Source of the DNA: Marinibacterium profundimaris | GTDB lineage: Bacteria; Pseudomonadota; Alphaproteobacteria; Rhodobacterales; Rhodobacteraceae | Direction of reading: 5' to 3' | Length of the DNA: 64,000 bases | Assembly: GCF_002210095.1 (NCBI RefSeq) | Contig: NZ_AQQR01000015.1 | Location: 1-64,000 of the forward strand | Shown here: piece after piece, positions 8,361 to 17,148 of the stretch | How the letters are laid out: each line of letters begins with the position of its first letter | Numbering within the stretch: the stretch's first letter is position 1 | The notes under the pieces: model-generated | What the model saw: the letters and a program-made list of their open reading frames with translations, nothing else | Told to the model about the DNA's origin: nothing | Database searches by the model: none | Position numbers and translations under genes: made by a program

Positions 8361-9980
8361 CTAGATCCGCCCGTCATAGGCCTCGCGCCCGATCGTCGCT
8401 GCGATGACCGTAAAGCTTTCCGCCACCATCGCGGCCTCCAGCGCCGCCCGCAGCTCCGCCCGCGACGTCACCGTGACGCCCTCGCCGCCAAAGGCCCGCC
8501 CCATCGCCACGAAATCGTGCTGCGCGAAATCCACGCCCCGGTTCGGCATCTGCCGCTGCCGCTGCTTTAGCTCGATCAGCGCCAAGGAGGCATCGACGAA
8601 CACCACGAAGATCGGCCGCACACCCAGTTCCTTCGCCGTCGCCAGTTCCCCGGCGACCATCAGGAACCCGGCATCACCGGAAAAGCTCACCACCGGACGC
8701 TCGGGTTCGGCCAGCGCCATGCCGATCGCCAGCGGCACCGCGCAGCCCATGGTGCACAGCCCGGAGGACTGGACCAGCCCCTTGGGTTCGTCACAGCGCC
8801 ACATCTGCGACAGCAGGATCCGGTGCGCCCCGCTGTCGGCGCTGGCAAGCGTCTCTGCCGGCAGCACCGCGCGCGCCTCGGCGATCACCCCGGCGGGTCC
8901 CCAGGGCTCTGTCGCCGGAAAGGCGGCGGACAGGGTGGCGCGGGTCGCCTCGGGCTGGCCCCCGGGCCAGCGCGGGCGGGCCGGGACCCCCTGCGCCAGC
9001 GCCTCCAGCGCGGCGCCGGTATCGGCCACGATCTCCAGCGTCGCGTAATGCATGTCATGGGTGTTGGGTTCGGCCACGATGTCGATCACACGCTGCCGGT
9101 CGGCCTCCCAGGCATGGCGCCATCCGGTGCGCATCTCGATCGGGTCATATCCGATCCCCAGCACCAGGTCCGCCTCCCGCACCAGCGGCAGAAGGTGGCA
9201 ATCGGCCAGAGGAGACAGCCCCGCCGCGCCCAGGCACAAGGGATGATCCTCCGGCAGCACGCCCTTGGCCTTGTAGGTGGTCACGAAGGGGATCCCGAAA
9301 TGTTCCAGAAAGGCCCGCAGGATCTGCCCCGACCCGTCGCGCAGCACGTCCAGCCCGACAACTGCCAGCGGCCGCTCCGCCTCCCCCAGCCAGGCCTGCG
9401 CCCGGGCCAGATCGGCGCCATGGGGCGCCACGGCCGCGACACGCCCCCGCCCAGGGGCGGGGAGCACCGCCCCCGGCGCCTCGGCCACGGAAATCGGCAC
9501 GTCGATATGCACCGGCCCCTGCCGCGGGCTCATGGCGATCGCCACCGCCTTGTCGGCCAGCACGCCCGCGCCCTCGGCGCTCATCCTAAACGTCGCCTTG
9601 GTAATGGGGCGCATCACCGCCTGATGATCCAGCACCTGGTGGGTGTAGCTCAGCGCTTCGGCCTCATCGACACAGCCCGACAGGACGATCAGAGGCACCC
9701 GGTCCTGCTGCGCATTGGCCACCACGTTGATCCCGTTCAGCAATCCGGGCCCCAGCGTCCCCACAAGGATCGCCGGCGCCCCGTCACGGTGATGCACCCC
9801 CTCGGCCATGAACCCGGCCGCGTTCTCGTGTTTGCACAGCACGAACCGGATCCCCGCGCGTTCCAGCGCATCCACCAGCGTCAGCACCTCGCCGCCGGGC
9901 ATCCCGAAGGCATGGCGGCAGCCGGCATCGTACAATCTGCGCGCAAGGATGTCGGCGGCGCGCCGGGGCTGATCGGTCAT
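8361..9980 (-). CDS. Thiamine-diphosphate-dependent enzyme, acetolactate-synthase-like
   Basis: A 539-residue member of the ThDP enzyme family with the IlvB/acetohydroxyacid synthase domain order: N-terminal Pyr domain with the cofactor-activating glutamate (KHENAAGF, Glu52), central FAD/nucleotide-type domain, and C-terminal PP domain (SGDAGFLMVAGELATA). The usual GDG...NN metal/ThDP signature is modified: GDA at the start and VDAS where NN is common. A regulatory small subunit is not encoded nearby, so branched-chain acetolactate synthesis is unlikely. A decarboxylase or lyase acting on another 2-oxo acid is possible. The ATG at 9980 has GGAGAC just upstream; the open frame continues upstream but without coding character. 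Confidence 0.8.
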   Translation of the reverse strand: MTDQPRRAADILARRLYDAGCRHAFGMPGGEVLTLVDALERAGIRFVLCKHENAAGFMAEGVHHRDGAPAILVGTLGPGLLNGINVVANAQQDRVPLIVLSGCVDEAEALSYTHQVLDHQAVMRPITKATFRMSAEGAGVLADKAVAIAMSPRQGPVHIDVPISVAEAPGAVLPAPGRGRVAAVAPHGADLARAQAWLGEAERPLAVVGLDVLRDGSGQILRAFLEHFGIPFVTTYKAKGVLPEDHPLCLGAAGLSPLADCHLLPLVREADLVLGIGYDPIEMRTGWRHAWEADRQRVIDIVAEPNTHDMHYATLEIVADTGAALEALAQGVPARPRWPGGQPEATRATLSAAFPATEPWGPAGVIAEARAVLPAETLASADSGAHRILLSQMWRCDEPKGLVQSSGLCTMGCAVPLAIGMALAEPERPVVSFSGDAGFLMVAGELATAKELGVRPIFVVFVDASLALIELKQRQRQMPNRGVDFAQHDFVAMGRAFGGEGVTVTSRAELRAALEAAMVAESFTVIAATIGREAYDGRI

Positions 9981-10042
9981 GTCGGTCTCCGCAACAAGGG
10001 TCGGTCGGAGCTTGCCCAGCTTCCCCGCCCGCGCAAGGGGCG

Positions 10043-10303
10043 TCACACAGCTGTGACCATTTCGCCGCCGCCGTGCCGATCCCCTCGAACCGCGCCTCCA
10101 GCTCCGCCGCCAGAGCCTCCAGCCAGGCACCGCGCCCCTCCTCCGCGCGCCAAGGTGCCAAAAGACCGCCCGCGCCGCCTGCCCGCATCACCGCCAGGCT
10201 CTGCCCGCATGGCAACACGCCGCATCCCGCGCCCGCCCAGCGCCCCGACGACGTGACCGGACGCGTCCTCCGCACACGCGATCTTGAGCGACACTTTGCG
10301 CAT
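10043..10303 (-). pseudogene. Possible frameshifted small gene or remnant
   Basis: The gap between the ThDP enzyme and the hydrolase shows coding-like composition on the minus strand, split between two frames. From the ATG at 10303 the first 25 or so codons (MRKVSLKIACAED...) have G/C-rich third positions. That bias then moves to another frame, which reads LLAPWRAEEGRGAWLEALAA and ELEARFEGIGTAAAKWSQL. The unshifted frame ends in a Gly/Arg-rich tail at 10043. This pattern suggests a gene broken by an indel, but I do not recognise the family, and chance open frames in GC-rich DNA can look similar. Confidence 0.25.
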
Positions 10304-10403
10304 GCAGCATAAATTCCCCGCGACTTTCTGCAGCGCAGCATTATCTGTCAGAGACGCTATTCTAACAGCGTTTCCTGTCGAATCATCACGGAGGTCCCAT
10401 GTG

Positions 10404-11348
10404 ATGGAAGGCACTACTTACGACTGGTCCGACGCAACCGTGTTCGATGCCGAACCCGGCTGGTCCATGGCCCCCGAAGAGCCCACCGGCGGCCCGCCGC
10501 GCGACTTCGACATTCTCTTCGTCCATGGCATGGCCTCGGGCGGCTGGATCTGGAAACCCGATTTCCTCGCCCGCTTCACGGGACAGGGCTACCGCGTCTG
10601 GACCCTGACCCTGCCGGGGCGTCTGTCCGGGCCGACCATGCGCACGGATCCGACGGCCCTGCCCCGTGCCGCCTGCGCGGCCTTCCGGGCCGGCAGCCCG
10701 ACCGAGGCGGTCTCGATCCTGACCTCGGTCATGCCCGGCGCCGGGGTGATCGACGGACCGTCGCTGGACGATTTCGCCGATGCGCTGAACGCGGCGCTGG
10801 CGGCGATCGGACGGCCGGTGGTCACCGTGGGTCATTCGCTGGGCGGCGCGGTGGCCCAGAACAACGCCCGGCGCAACGGCTGGCCGCACGGGATCGCGCT
10901 GATCTGCTCGGCCCCGCCCTACGGCATGTGGCGCGCCTCGGCGCAGATGGCGGTAACCAACCCGCCGCTGTGGAAGGCGCTGATGGAATACAGCCTTTTC
11001 GGCCTGGCCCATAGCGATCACCACGTGATGCGCCACAATCTCTTTCCCAACGGGGTCGGCGACCAAGATTACCTTACGTTCGTCAACCAATTGCGCGACG
11101 AATCCCTGACGGCCACCGCCGGCGCGAGCGGCCTGCCCCCCTTCGCCCCGATGCCCGGCCCGCGCCAGAACATCATGATCCTCGGCGCGGGTCGCGACCG
11201 GCTTGTGCCGGCGCTCGATATCTGGCTGACCGCCGCCTGGTATGGCCGTCAGCCGGTCATCCTTCCCAAGGCCGGGCACATGCCGATGCTGGAGGCCGGG
11301 CGCGAGGCGCTGGCCGAAGAACTGCTCGGCTGGATGGAGGGCCTCTGA
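10404..11348 (+). CDS. Alpha/beta hydrolase
   Basis: A 314-residue cytoplasmic alpha/beta hydrolase. It has an oxyanion-hole HGMASGGW near residue 46, the nucleophile elbow VGHSLGGAV near residue 141, a likely acid in GAGRDRLVP, and the base in KAGHMPMLE near the C-terminus. No signal peptide is visible. GGAGGT at 10390-10395 is well placed for the ATG at 10404 (8-nt spacing); the overlapping GTG at 10401 is possible, and the ATG at 10399 runs directly into a stop. It is divergent from the ThDP enzyme across 423 bp. Substrate is unknown. Confidence 0.82.
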   Translation: MEGTTYDWSDATVFDAEPGWSMAPEEPTGGPPRDFDILFVHGMASGGWIWKPDFLARFTGQGYRVWTLTLPGRLSGPTMRTDPTALPRAACAAFRAGSPTEAVSILTSVMPGAGVIDGPSLDDFADALNAALAAIGRPVVTVGHSLGGAVAQNNARRNGWPHGIALICSAPPYGMWRASAQMAVTNPPLWKALMEYSLFGLAHSDHHVMRHNLFPNGVGDQDYLTFVNQLRDESLTATAGASGLPPFAPMPGPRQNIMILGAGRDRLVPALDIWLTAAWYGRQPVILPKAGHMPMLEAGREALAEELLGWMEGL

Positions 11349-11417
11349 CCGGGGTGCATTCGCGCCGGTCACGGCGCACGACTGGATCTCCGACAGGGAC
11401 CTTATGGCCGGCATGCC

Positions 11418-11455
11418 GGGGCCGGGCGCCCCCCCCGGCCGCGGCGCCCGGCCCC
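11418..11455 (+). terminator. Strong GC hairpin after the hydrolase gene
   Basis: Perfect 13-bp arms GGGGCCGGGCGCC (11418-11430) and GGCGCCCGGCCCC (11443-11455) with a 12-nt loop, 70 bp beyond the hydrolase stop. The U-tract is poor (CCTTC), so it may work as an RNA 3' stabiliser or a Rho-assisted stop rather than a textbook intrinsic terminator. Confidence 0.5.
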
Positions 11456-11521
11456 CTTCAGCCCTCCGCGACATTTTTGGCGGCAGGCCAGACTTTTCCG
11501 CGCGCGCGCGCCCCACGGGGT

Positions 11522-11550
11522 TTGACAGGCAGGGATCCAGGCCGAACACT
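11522..11550 (+). promoter_or_regulatory. Candidate sigma70 promoter for the RND operon
   Basis: A perfect -35 TTGACA (11522-11527) is followed after 17 bp by a weak -10 AACACT (11545-11550), about 50 bp before the adaptor start. A (CG)6 alternating tract at 11499-11510 lies just upstream. No regulator gene is adjacent. Confidence 0.4.
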
Positions 11551-11600
11551 CCCCCTGATCCCGGCTGACCGAAGTCCGCCTCCAGCCCAAGGAAAGCGCC

Positions 11601-12734
11601 ATGCCTGTCCCGTATCCGATCCGCCCGGCTATTCTGGCCCTGGGCCTGTTCTCGTTTTCGCTTATGCCGCAGGCGCTCGGGGCCCAGGAAACGCCCCGCG
11701 TCACCGTGGCCGCCGCGCGGATGATCGACGTGACCCAGTCGGTCACCTTCATCGGCACCGGCGAGGCGATCGACGCCATCGACCTGGTCGCCCGGGTCAG
11801 CGGCTTCATCCAGGAGGTCGCGCAGGACAACGGCGCCGAAGTGGCCGACGGCGACCTGCTCTTCCGCATCGAACCCGACGCCTACGAGGCCGCCCTCGCC
11901 GCCCGCAAGGCGGACCTGGCGCAGGCCGAGGCCAACCTCGAACTCGCTCGGATCGATTACGAACGAAAATCCACGCTGCTCGAACGCGGCTCCGGCTCCG
12001 AGGCCGAGCGCGACATTTCGCTGGCCAACCAGCGCGTCGCCGAGGCCTCGGTCTCCGCCGCCAGGGCCGCGATCCGGCAGGCCGAGCTCGACCTCTCCTA
12101 TACCGAGGTTCACGCGCCCTTTTCCGGCCGGCTGGGCCGCATCGAGGTCAGCGAGGGAGAGCTGGTCACCCCCTCCTCCGGGCCTCTGGTCTCGCTGGTG
12201 CAGCTTGACCCGATCTTCGTGACCTTCTCGATCACCGAACGCCAGTTCATCGCGCTTCTGCAGGCGCTGGATCTCACCGGCCCTGAACTCACGCAATCCG
12301 ACACCAAGCCGGCCGTCAACGTGATCCTGCCCACCGGAGAGGCGCTGGACTCGCCCGGCGAGCTGGTCTTCGTCGACAACCGCGTCGATCCCCGCACAGG
12401 CTCCATCGCGATCCGCGCGCGCTTTGACAACAGCCGGCAGCTGATCTCGGATGGCGGTTTCGTCACCCTGCGCATCGCCGCCCCGATCCCCAGCGAAGAG
12501 CTGGCCATCCCCCAGGCCGCCATCCAGCGCGACCAGCGCGGCGATTTCGTCCTGGTCGTGGGCGCCGACGGCAATGTCAGCCAGCGCTACGTCACCCTTG
12601 GCCCGCAGGTCGAGACCGACGTGGTCGTCGAGGACGGGCTGCGCGAGGCCGAGACCGTGATCACCGAGGGGCTGCAAAAGGTCCGCGTGGGCGTCACGGT
12701 CGAACCGGTCCTCGCCGGCGACGGGTCGGAGTAA
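11601..12734 (+). CDS. RND efflux periplasmic adaptor subunit
   Basis: A 377-residue membrane fusion protein of the AcrA/MexA (HlyD-like) family that links an RND pump to an outer-membrane channel. It has a signal peptide ending LGAQ near residue 28, a biotinyl-lipoyl-like half (VARVSGFIQEV near 60), an alpha-helical hairpin (Ala/Glu-rich, about 95-160), the second lipoyl half (SYTEVHAPFSGRLGRI near 165), and beta-barrel and membrane-proximal domains. No lipobox is evident, so it is probably not a lipoprotein. AAGGA precedes the ATG. It sits 6 bp before the pump gene, and no TolC-like gene is in the window. Confidence 0.93.
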   Translation: MPVPYPIRPAILALGLFSFSLMPQALGAQETPRVTVAAARMIDVTQSVTFIGTGEAIDAIDLVARVSGFIQEVAQDNGAEVADGDLLFRIEPDAYEAALAARKADLAQAEANLELARIDYERKSTLLERGSGSEAERDISLANQRVAEASVSAARAAIRQAELDLSYTEVHAPFSGRLGRIEVSEGELVTPSSGPLVSLVQLDPIFVTFSITERQFIALLQALDLTGPELTQSDTKPAVNVILPTGEALDSPGELVFVDNRVDPRTGSIAIRARFDNSRQLISDGGFVTLRIAAPIPSEELAIPQAAIQRDQRGDFVLVVGADGNVSQRYVTLGPQVETDVVVEDGLREAETVITEGLQKVRVGVTVEPVLAGDGSE

Positions 12735-12740
12735 GCGGCC

Positions 12741-15700
12741 ATGTTCTCCTCGACCTTCATATCGCGGCCGAAGATGGCCATGGTGATCTCTCTCGTGCTG
12801 ACGATCCTGGGCATCGTCGGATACACCGTCCTTCCGGTCGAACAATTCCCCGACATCACCCCGCCCGTCGTGCGGGTGACGGCCAATTACACCGGCGCCA
12901 ATTCCCAGACCGTGGAAAACACCGTCGCCGCCCCGATCGAGGCGCAGGTCAACGGGGTGGACGACATGATCTACATGTCGTCGGACAGCTCCGACACCGG
13001 GTCCTATTCTCTCAACGTCACCTTCGGCGTCGGCACCGACCCCGACATCGCCGCCGTCAACGTGCAGAACCGCGTGGCCCGCGCCATGGCCACCCTGCCG
13101 ACCGAGGTCACCGCCACCGGCGTGACCACCCAGAAGGCCGCCACCAACATGCTGATGCTGCTGGTGCTCTATTCACCGAACGGCACCTATGACGAGGTCT
13201 TCCTGTCGAACTACGCCTCGATCAACATCAAGGACGCGCTCAGCCGGGTGCCCGGTGTCGGCCAGGCCGAGGTACTGACCAATTTCGAATATGCCATGCG
13301 GATGTGGATGGATCCCGACCGGATGGCGGGGCTTGGCATCACGCCGGGCGACCTGATCGCCGCGATTCGTGACCAGAACCTCGAAGTGTCGGCCGGCCAG
13401 ATCGGCGCGCCCCCGGTGCCCGGCGACCAGCAGTTCCAGTACACGATCACCTCGCGCGGGCGACTGAGTTCGGTCACCGAGTTCGAGAATATCGTCGTGC
13501 GCACCGGCGACGCCGGCGCCATCGTGCGCCTGTCCGACGTGGCGCGGGTCGAGCTTGGCGCGAATTACTACAATGCCTCGGGCACCTTCGACAGCCAGCC
13601 CTCCACCGTGCTCGCCGTCTACCAGGCGCCGGGCGAGAACGCGCTGGCGGTCTCCGACGGCGTGCTGGCCGAGGTCGAACGCCTCTCGTCGCTCTTCCCC
13701 GACGACCTCGAATACCAGGTGCCCTACAATTCCACCGATTTCGTGCAGCAATCGCTCAACGACGTGGTGGTGACGCTGATCATGACCTTCGTGCTGGTGA
13801 TCGCCGTGGTCTTCGTCTTCCTCGGCTCGGTCCGCGCGACGGTGATCCCGGCCGTGGCGATCCCGGTGTCGCTGATCGGCACCTTCGCCTTCCTGCTGGC
13901 CTTCGGCATGACGCTGAACACCGTGTCGCTCTTTGCCCTGGTGCTGGCCATCGGCATCGTGGTCGACGACGCCATCGTCGTGGTCGAAAACGTCGAGAGG
14001 ATCATCGCCGAAGAGGGCCTGTCCCCGGCCGAGGCCGCGCGCAAGGCCATGGGCCAGATCACCGGACCGGTCATCGCCACCACGCTGGTTCTGCTGGCGG
14101 TCTTCCTGCCGGTCACGCTGATGCCCGGGATCACCGGGCGGCTCTATTCGCAATTCGCGGTGACGATCTCGGTCGCCGTGGTGATCTCGTCGATCAACGC
14201 GCTGACCCTTTCGCCCGCGCTCTGCGGGATGATCCTCAAGGCGCGCTCCGGCCCACCGGGCGGGCTGCTGGCGATGTTCGAGAAGGGCATCGACAAGACC
14301 CGGATCGGCTATACCGGCATCGTCCGGCGGCTGGTGCGGATCCCGCTGATCGGGCTGGTGATCGTCGTGGTCATGGTGGTCTCGGCCGGCGGGCTGCTGC
14401 GGTCCCTGCCCGCGGGTTTCATCCCGACCGAGGACAACGGCGCGCTCTTCGTCGACCTGCAGCTGCCCGATGCCGCGGCCCTCGGCCGGACCGAGGCGGT
14501 GAGCGAGCGGGTGAACCAGCAGATCCTCGCGCTTGACGGGGTGCAGAACACGATCCTGATCAACGGCTTCAGCATGCTCAACGGCACGTCGTCCAACGTC
14601 GGGCTGATCGTCGTGAACCTCGCCCCCTGGGACGACCGCACGGATCCCGGCCTGTCGGCGACCGCGATCCTGCAGCGCATCCTGGGCATCGGCGCGCAGG
14701 AAGCGGCCGCCAGCGTCATCGCCTTCAACCCGCCGCCTATCGCCGGGCTTGGCATGTCGGCCGGGGTCGAGATGAAGGTCCAGCAGGCCGGCGGCGGCTC
14801 GGTCCAGGATCTGTCGGCGGCGCTCGGCAGCCTGGTCTACGCCGCCAACCAGCGGCCCGAGATCGCCCAGGCCTACACCACCTTCCGGGCCAACGTGCCG
14901 AAGATCTTCGTCGATCTCGACCGCGAGAAGGCGAAATCGCTGGGCGTCAATGTCGCGGAGGTGTTCCAGACCCTGCAGGCCCAGATGGGCAGCTACTACG
15001 TGAACGACTTCAACCTTTTCGGGCGAGTCTACCGGGTGATGCTGCAGGCCGACGGATCGTTCCGCGACACGGTCGACGACATCTCGCGCCTCTACGTGCG
15101 CTCCCAGACCGGGGAGATGGTGCCCATGGGCGCGCTGGTCACCGACCGGACCGAGCTCGGCGCGGTGGTGATCAACCGCTACAACATGTTCCGCTCGGCC
15201 ACGGTGACGGCGGTGCCGGCGCCGGGCTATGCCACCGGCGACGCGATCCGCGTGCTGGAGGAGGAGGCGGCCAGTGCCTTGCCCCCGGGCTATGCCTATG
15301 AATGGACCGGCACGGCCCAGCAGCAGCAGTCGGCCGGCGGGCTGGTGGCGCTGATCCTCGTGATGGCGGTGATCTTCGGCTACCTCTTCCTCGTGGCGCA
15401 ATACGAAAGCTGGACCATGCCGCTGGGCATCCTGATGTCGGTGACCGTGGCGCTGTTCGGGGCCCTGGGCGCCGTGGCGGTGACCGGGGGCGACGTCAAC
15501 CTCTACACCCAGATCGGGATGCTGATGCTGATCGGCCTCGCCTCGAAGAACGCGATCCTGATCGTCGAATTCGCGATGGAGCGCCGCGCCGCCGGGCTGA
15601 CGATCCGCGAGGCCGCGATCGAGGCCGCAAGTCAGAGGTTCCGGGCGGTGATGATGACCGCGCTGTCCTTCCTGCTGGGCGTGGTGCCGCTGGTGGTCGC

Positions 15701-15878
15701 CAGCGGCGCGGGTGCTGCCAGCCAGAGCGCGATCGGCATCGCCGTCTTCGGCGGCATGCTGGCGGCGACGGTGATCGGCGTGATCGTGGTGCCCGTGCTT
15801 TACGTGATGCTGCAGATCCTGCGCGAATGGCTCAAGGGGTCCGGATCCCGCCCCGCTGCCGCGCAGCCCGACGGCTGA
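12741..15878 (+). CDS. RND multidrug efflux permease (AcrB/MexB type)
   Basis: A 1045-residue inner-membrane proton-driven pump of the HAE1 RND family. Length and layout match AcrB: TM1 at about 10-30, a periplasmic porter loop, TM2-6, the second loop and TM7-12. The proton-relay aspartates are present in TM4 (GIVVDDAIVVVENVE, Asp409/Asp410), as is the TM10 lysine (GLASKNAILIVEFA, Lys936), so the pump should be active. It forms an operon with the adaptor. The outer-membrane partner must come from elsewhere. Substrate range cannot be read from sequence; hydrophobic drugs, dyes or bile-salt-like compounds are usual. Confidence 0.95.
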   Translation: MFSSTFISRPKMAMVISLVLTILGIVGYTVLPVEQFPDITPPVVRVTANYTGANSQTVENTVAAPIEAQVNGVDDMIYMSSDSSDTGSYSLNVTFGVGTDPDIAAVNVQNRVARAMATLPTEVTATGVTTQKAATNMLMLLVLYSPNGTYDEVFLSNYASINIKDALSRVPGVGQAEVLTNFEYAMRMWMDPDRMAGLGITPGDLIAAIRDQNLEVSAGQIGAPPVPGDQQFQYTITSRGRLSSVTEFENIVVRTGDAGAIVRLSDVARVELGANYYNASGTFDSQPSTVLAVYQAPGENALAVSDGVLAEVERLSSLFPDDLEYQVPYNSTDFVQQSLNDVVVTLIMTFVLVIAVVFVFLGSVRATVIPAVAIPVSLIGTFAFLLAFGMTLNTVSLFALVLAIGIVVDDAIVVVENVERIIAEEGLSPAEAARKAMGQITGPVIATTLVLLAVFLPVTLMPGITGRLYSQFAVTISVAVVISSINALTLSPALCGMILKARSGPPGGLLAMFEKGIDKTRIGYTGIVRRLVRIPLIGLVIVVVMVVSAGGLLRSLPAGFIPTEDNGALFVDLQLPDAAALGRTEAVSERVNQQILALDGVQNTILINGFSMLNGTSSNVGLIVVNLAPWDDRTDPGLSATAILQRILGIGAQEAAASVIAFNPPPIAGLGMSAGVEMKVQQAGGGSVQDLSAALGSLVYAANQRPEIAQAYTTFRANVPKIFVDLDREKAKSLGVNVAEVFQTLQAQMGSYYVNDFNLFGRVYRVMLQADGSFRDTVDDISRLYVRSQTGEMVPMGALVTDRTELGAVVINRYNMFRSATVTAVPAPGYATGDAIRVLEEEAASALPPGYAYEWTGTAQQQQSAGGLVALILVMAVIFGYLFLVAQYESWTMPLGILMSVTVALFGALGAVAVTGGDVNLYTQIGMLMLIGLASKNAILIVEFAMERRAAGLTIREAAIEAASQRFRAVMMTALSFLLGVVPLVVASGAGAASQSAIGIAVFGGMLAATVIGVIVVPVLYVMLQILREWLKGSGSRPAAAQPDG

Positions 15879-15900
15879 TCCGCCCGTTGTCGCGGCCACC

Positions 15901-15933
15901 GGCCCAAGAAAATTCGGCGAATTTTCTTGGGCC
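15901..15933 (+). terminator. Perfect 15-bp-arm palindrome after the RND pump gene
   Basis: Arms GGCCCAAGAAAATTC (15901-15915) and GAATTTTCTTGGGCC (15919-15933) around a 3-nt GGC, 22 bp beyond the stop. The A/T-rich inner stem and perfect symmetry would give a stable hairpin on either strand. No U-tract follows. A related palindrome with inverted inner arms lies at 47649-47669. Confidence 0.55.
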
Positions 15934-16102
15934 CCGCCCGACCGCAAAACCCCCGCCCCGTAGGCGGGATCCCCCGTCCCGGACCGCCTCGCTTGCGCGG
16001 TCCGGGGCAAGCCGCTAGAAGACGCCGACCCGGCAGCGCCGGAGCCGCGGCCACCGGGCCCGGCGACCCGAAGGGAACCAAACGGACCGGCATGGCCTCC
16101 AC

Positions 16103-16846
16103 ATGATTTCGATCATCGCCCCCATGAAGAACGAGGCCGAGAACGTCGAGGCGCTCGTGCGCGAGATCGCCGAGACCTGCGCCTCCATCGCACCCTTCGA
16201 GGTGATCCTCGTCGATGACGGATCGGACGACGGCACGGGCGCGGTGATCGCCGGGCTCCAGCGCGAATTCCCCTGGCTCCGCCAGCTGCGCCATCCGGTC
16301 TCGGCCGGGCAATCGGCGGCGGTGCATTCCGGCGTCCATGCCGCGCGGGGCGACATCATCTGCACCCTCGACGGCGACGGCCAGAACCCTCCGCACGAGA
16401 TCCCCGCGCTGGCCGCGCCCTTCCTCGACCGGCACTGCCCGGCGGACCTGGGCCTTGTCGCCGGCCAGCGCGTTGACCGCGACGACACCTGGTCCCGGCG
16501 CTCGGCCTCGACCTTCGCCAACGGGCTGCGGTCCTGGCTACTGAACGACGGCACCCGAGACACCGGCTGCGGGCTGAAGGCCTTCCGCCGCGATGCCTTT
16601 CTTGCGCTTCCCTACTTCAACCACATGCACCGCTACCTGCCCGCGCTTTTCACGCGCGACGGCTGGGCGGTGGCCCATGTGGATGTCAGCCACCGAGCCC
16701 GCGAGGCGGGGCGCTCGAAATACTCCAACATCGGCCGCGCGCTGGTCGGGCTTTACGACCTGTTCGGCGTGGCCTGGCTGATCCGCCGCCGCAAGACACA
16801 GAAACCGACCGAGGTCGGCCGCACCCCGGACGGGGATACCGCCTGA
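16103..16846 (+). CDS. GT2 glycosyltransferase (dolichol-phosphate-mannose-synthase type)
   Basis: A 247-residue family 2 glycosyltransferase. It has the nucleotide-sugar fold start SIIAPMKNEAENV, the ILVDDGSDDGTG motif near residue 33, and the metal-binding CTLDGDGQNPP near 88. It lacks C-terminal membrane helices, so it resembles ArnC/DPM1-type enzymes without the membrane tail. Such enzymes charge polyprenyl phosphate with a sugar on the cytoplasmic face. It overlaps the LAB_N gene by 1 base and is followed by a GT39 enzyme that would use a polyprenyl-linked donor. The three genes therefore probably act in sequence to decorate lipid A or another envelope glycan. Confidence 0.9.
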   Translation: MISIIAPMKNEAENVEALVREIAETCASIAPFEVILVDDGSDDGTGAVIAGLQREFPWLRQLRHPVSAGQSAAVHSGVHAARGDIICTLDGDGQNPPHEIPALAAPFLDRHCPADLGLVAGQRVDRDDTWSRRSASTFANGLRSWLLNDGTRDTGCGLKAFRRDAFLALPYFNHMHRYLPALFTRDGWAVAHVDVSHRAREAGRSKYSNIGRALVGLYDLFGVAWLIRRRKTQKPTEVGRTPDGDTA

Positions 16847-17148
16847 TGGACGCGCTGCTCGCCTTCTTCCGCGTCACCACCCTGGCCGAGCTGATCTGGG
16901 TCCTGGTCGGCCTTATCGGCCAGCTGATGTTCTCGATGCGCTTCATCCTGCAATGGCTGGCCTCGGAAAAGGCCAGGCGGTCTGTCGTGCCCGAGGTCTT
17001 CTGGTGGTTCTCCATCGGCGGCGGGCTGATCCTGTTCGCCTATGCGCTGCACCGCCGGGATCCGGTCTTCATCCTCGGACAATCGCTTGGGATTTTCATC
17101 TATGCCCGCAACCTCTGGCTGGTCCGCGCCGAAAAGCACCGCACCTGA
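16846..17148 (+). CDS. LAB_N-domain membrane protein
   Basis: A 100-residue protein consisting of the lipid-A-disaccharide-synthase N-terminal domain (LAB_N) without the LpxB catalytic part. It has about three hydrophobic helices and the family's typical FSMRFILQWLASEK and FWWFSIGGGLIL stretches. The stand-alone form occurs next to GT2 and GT39 genes in many Proteobacteria; the helical layout suggests a lipid-linked-sugar flippase or accessory role, which is inference. Its start overlaps the GT2 stop by 1 base, and its 3' end overlaps the GT39 start. Confidence 0.88.
   Translation: MDALLAFFRVTTLAELIWVLVGLIGQLMFSMRFILQWLASEKARRSVVPEVFWWFSIGGGLILFAYALHRRDPVFILGQSLGIFIYARNLWLVRAEKHRT

Noticed and set aside
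13173-16010. Very long open frame antisense to the RND pump
   Set aside because: Its His/Asp/Gln/Arg-rich sequence is the mirror of a GC-rich gene's codon use, it matches no family, and the plus-strand pump is complete.
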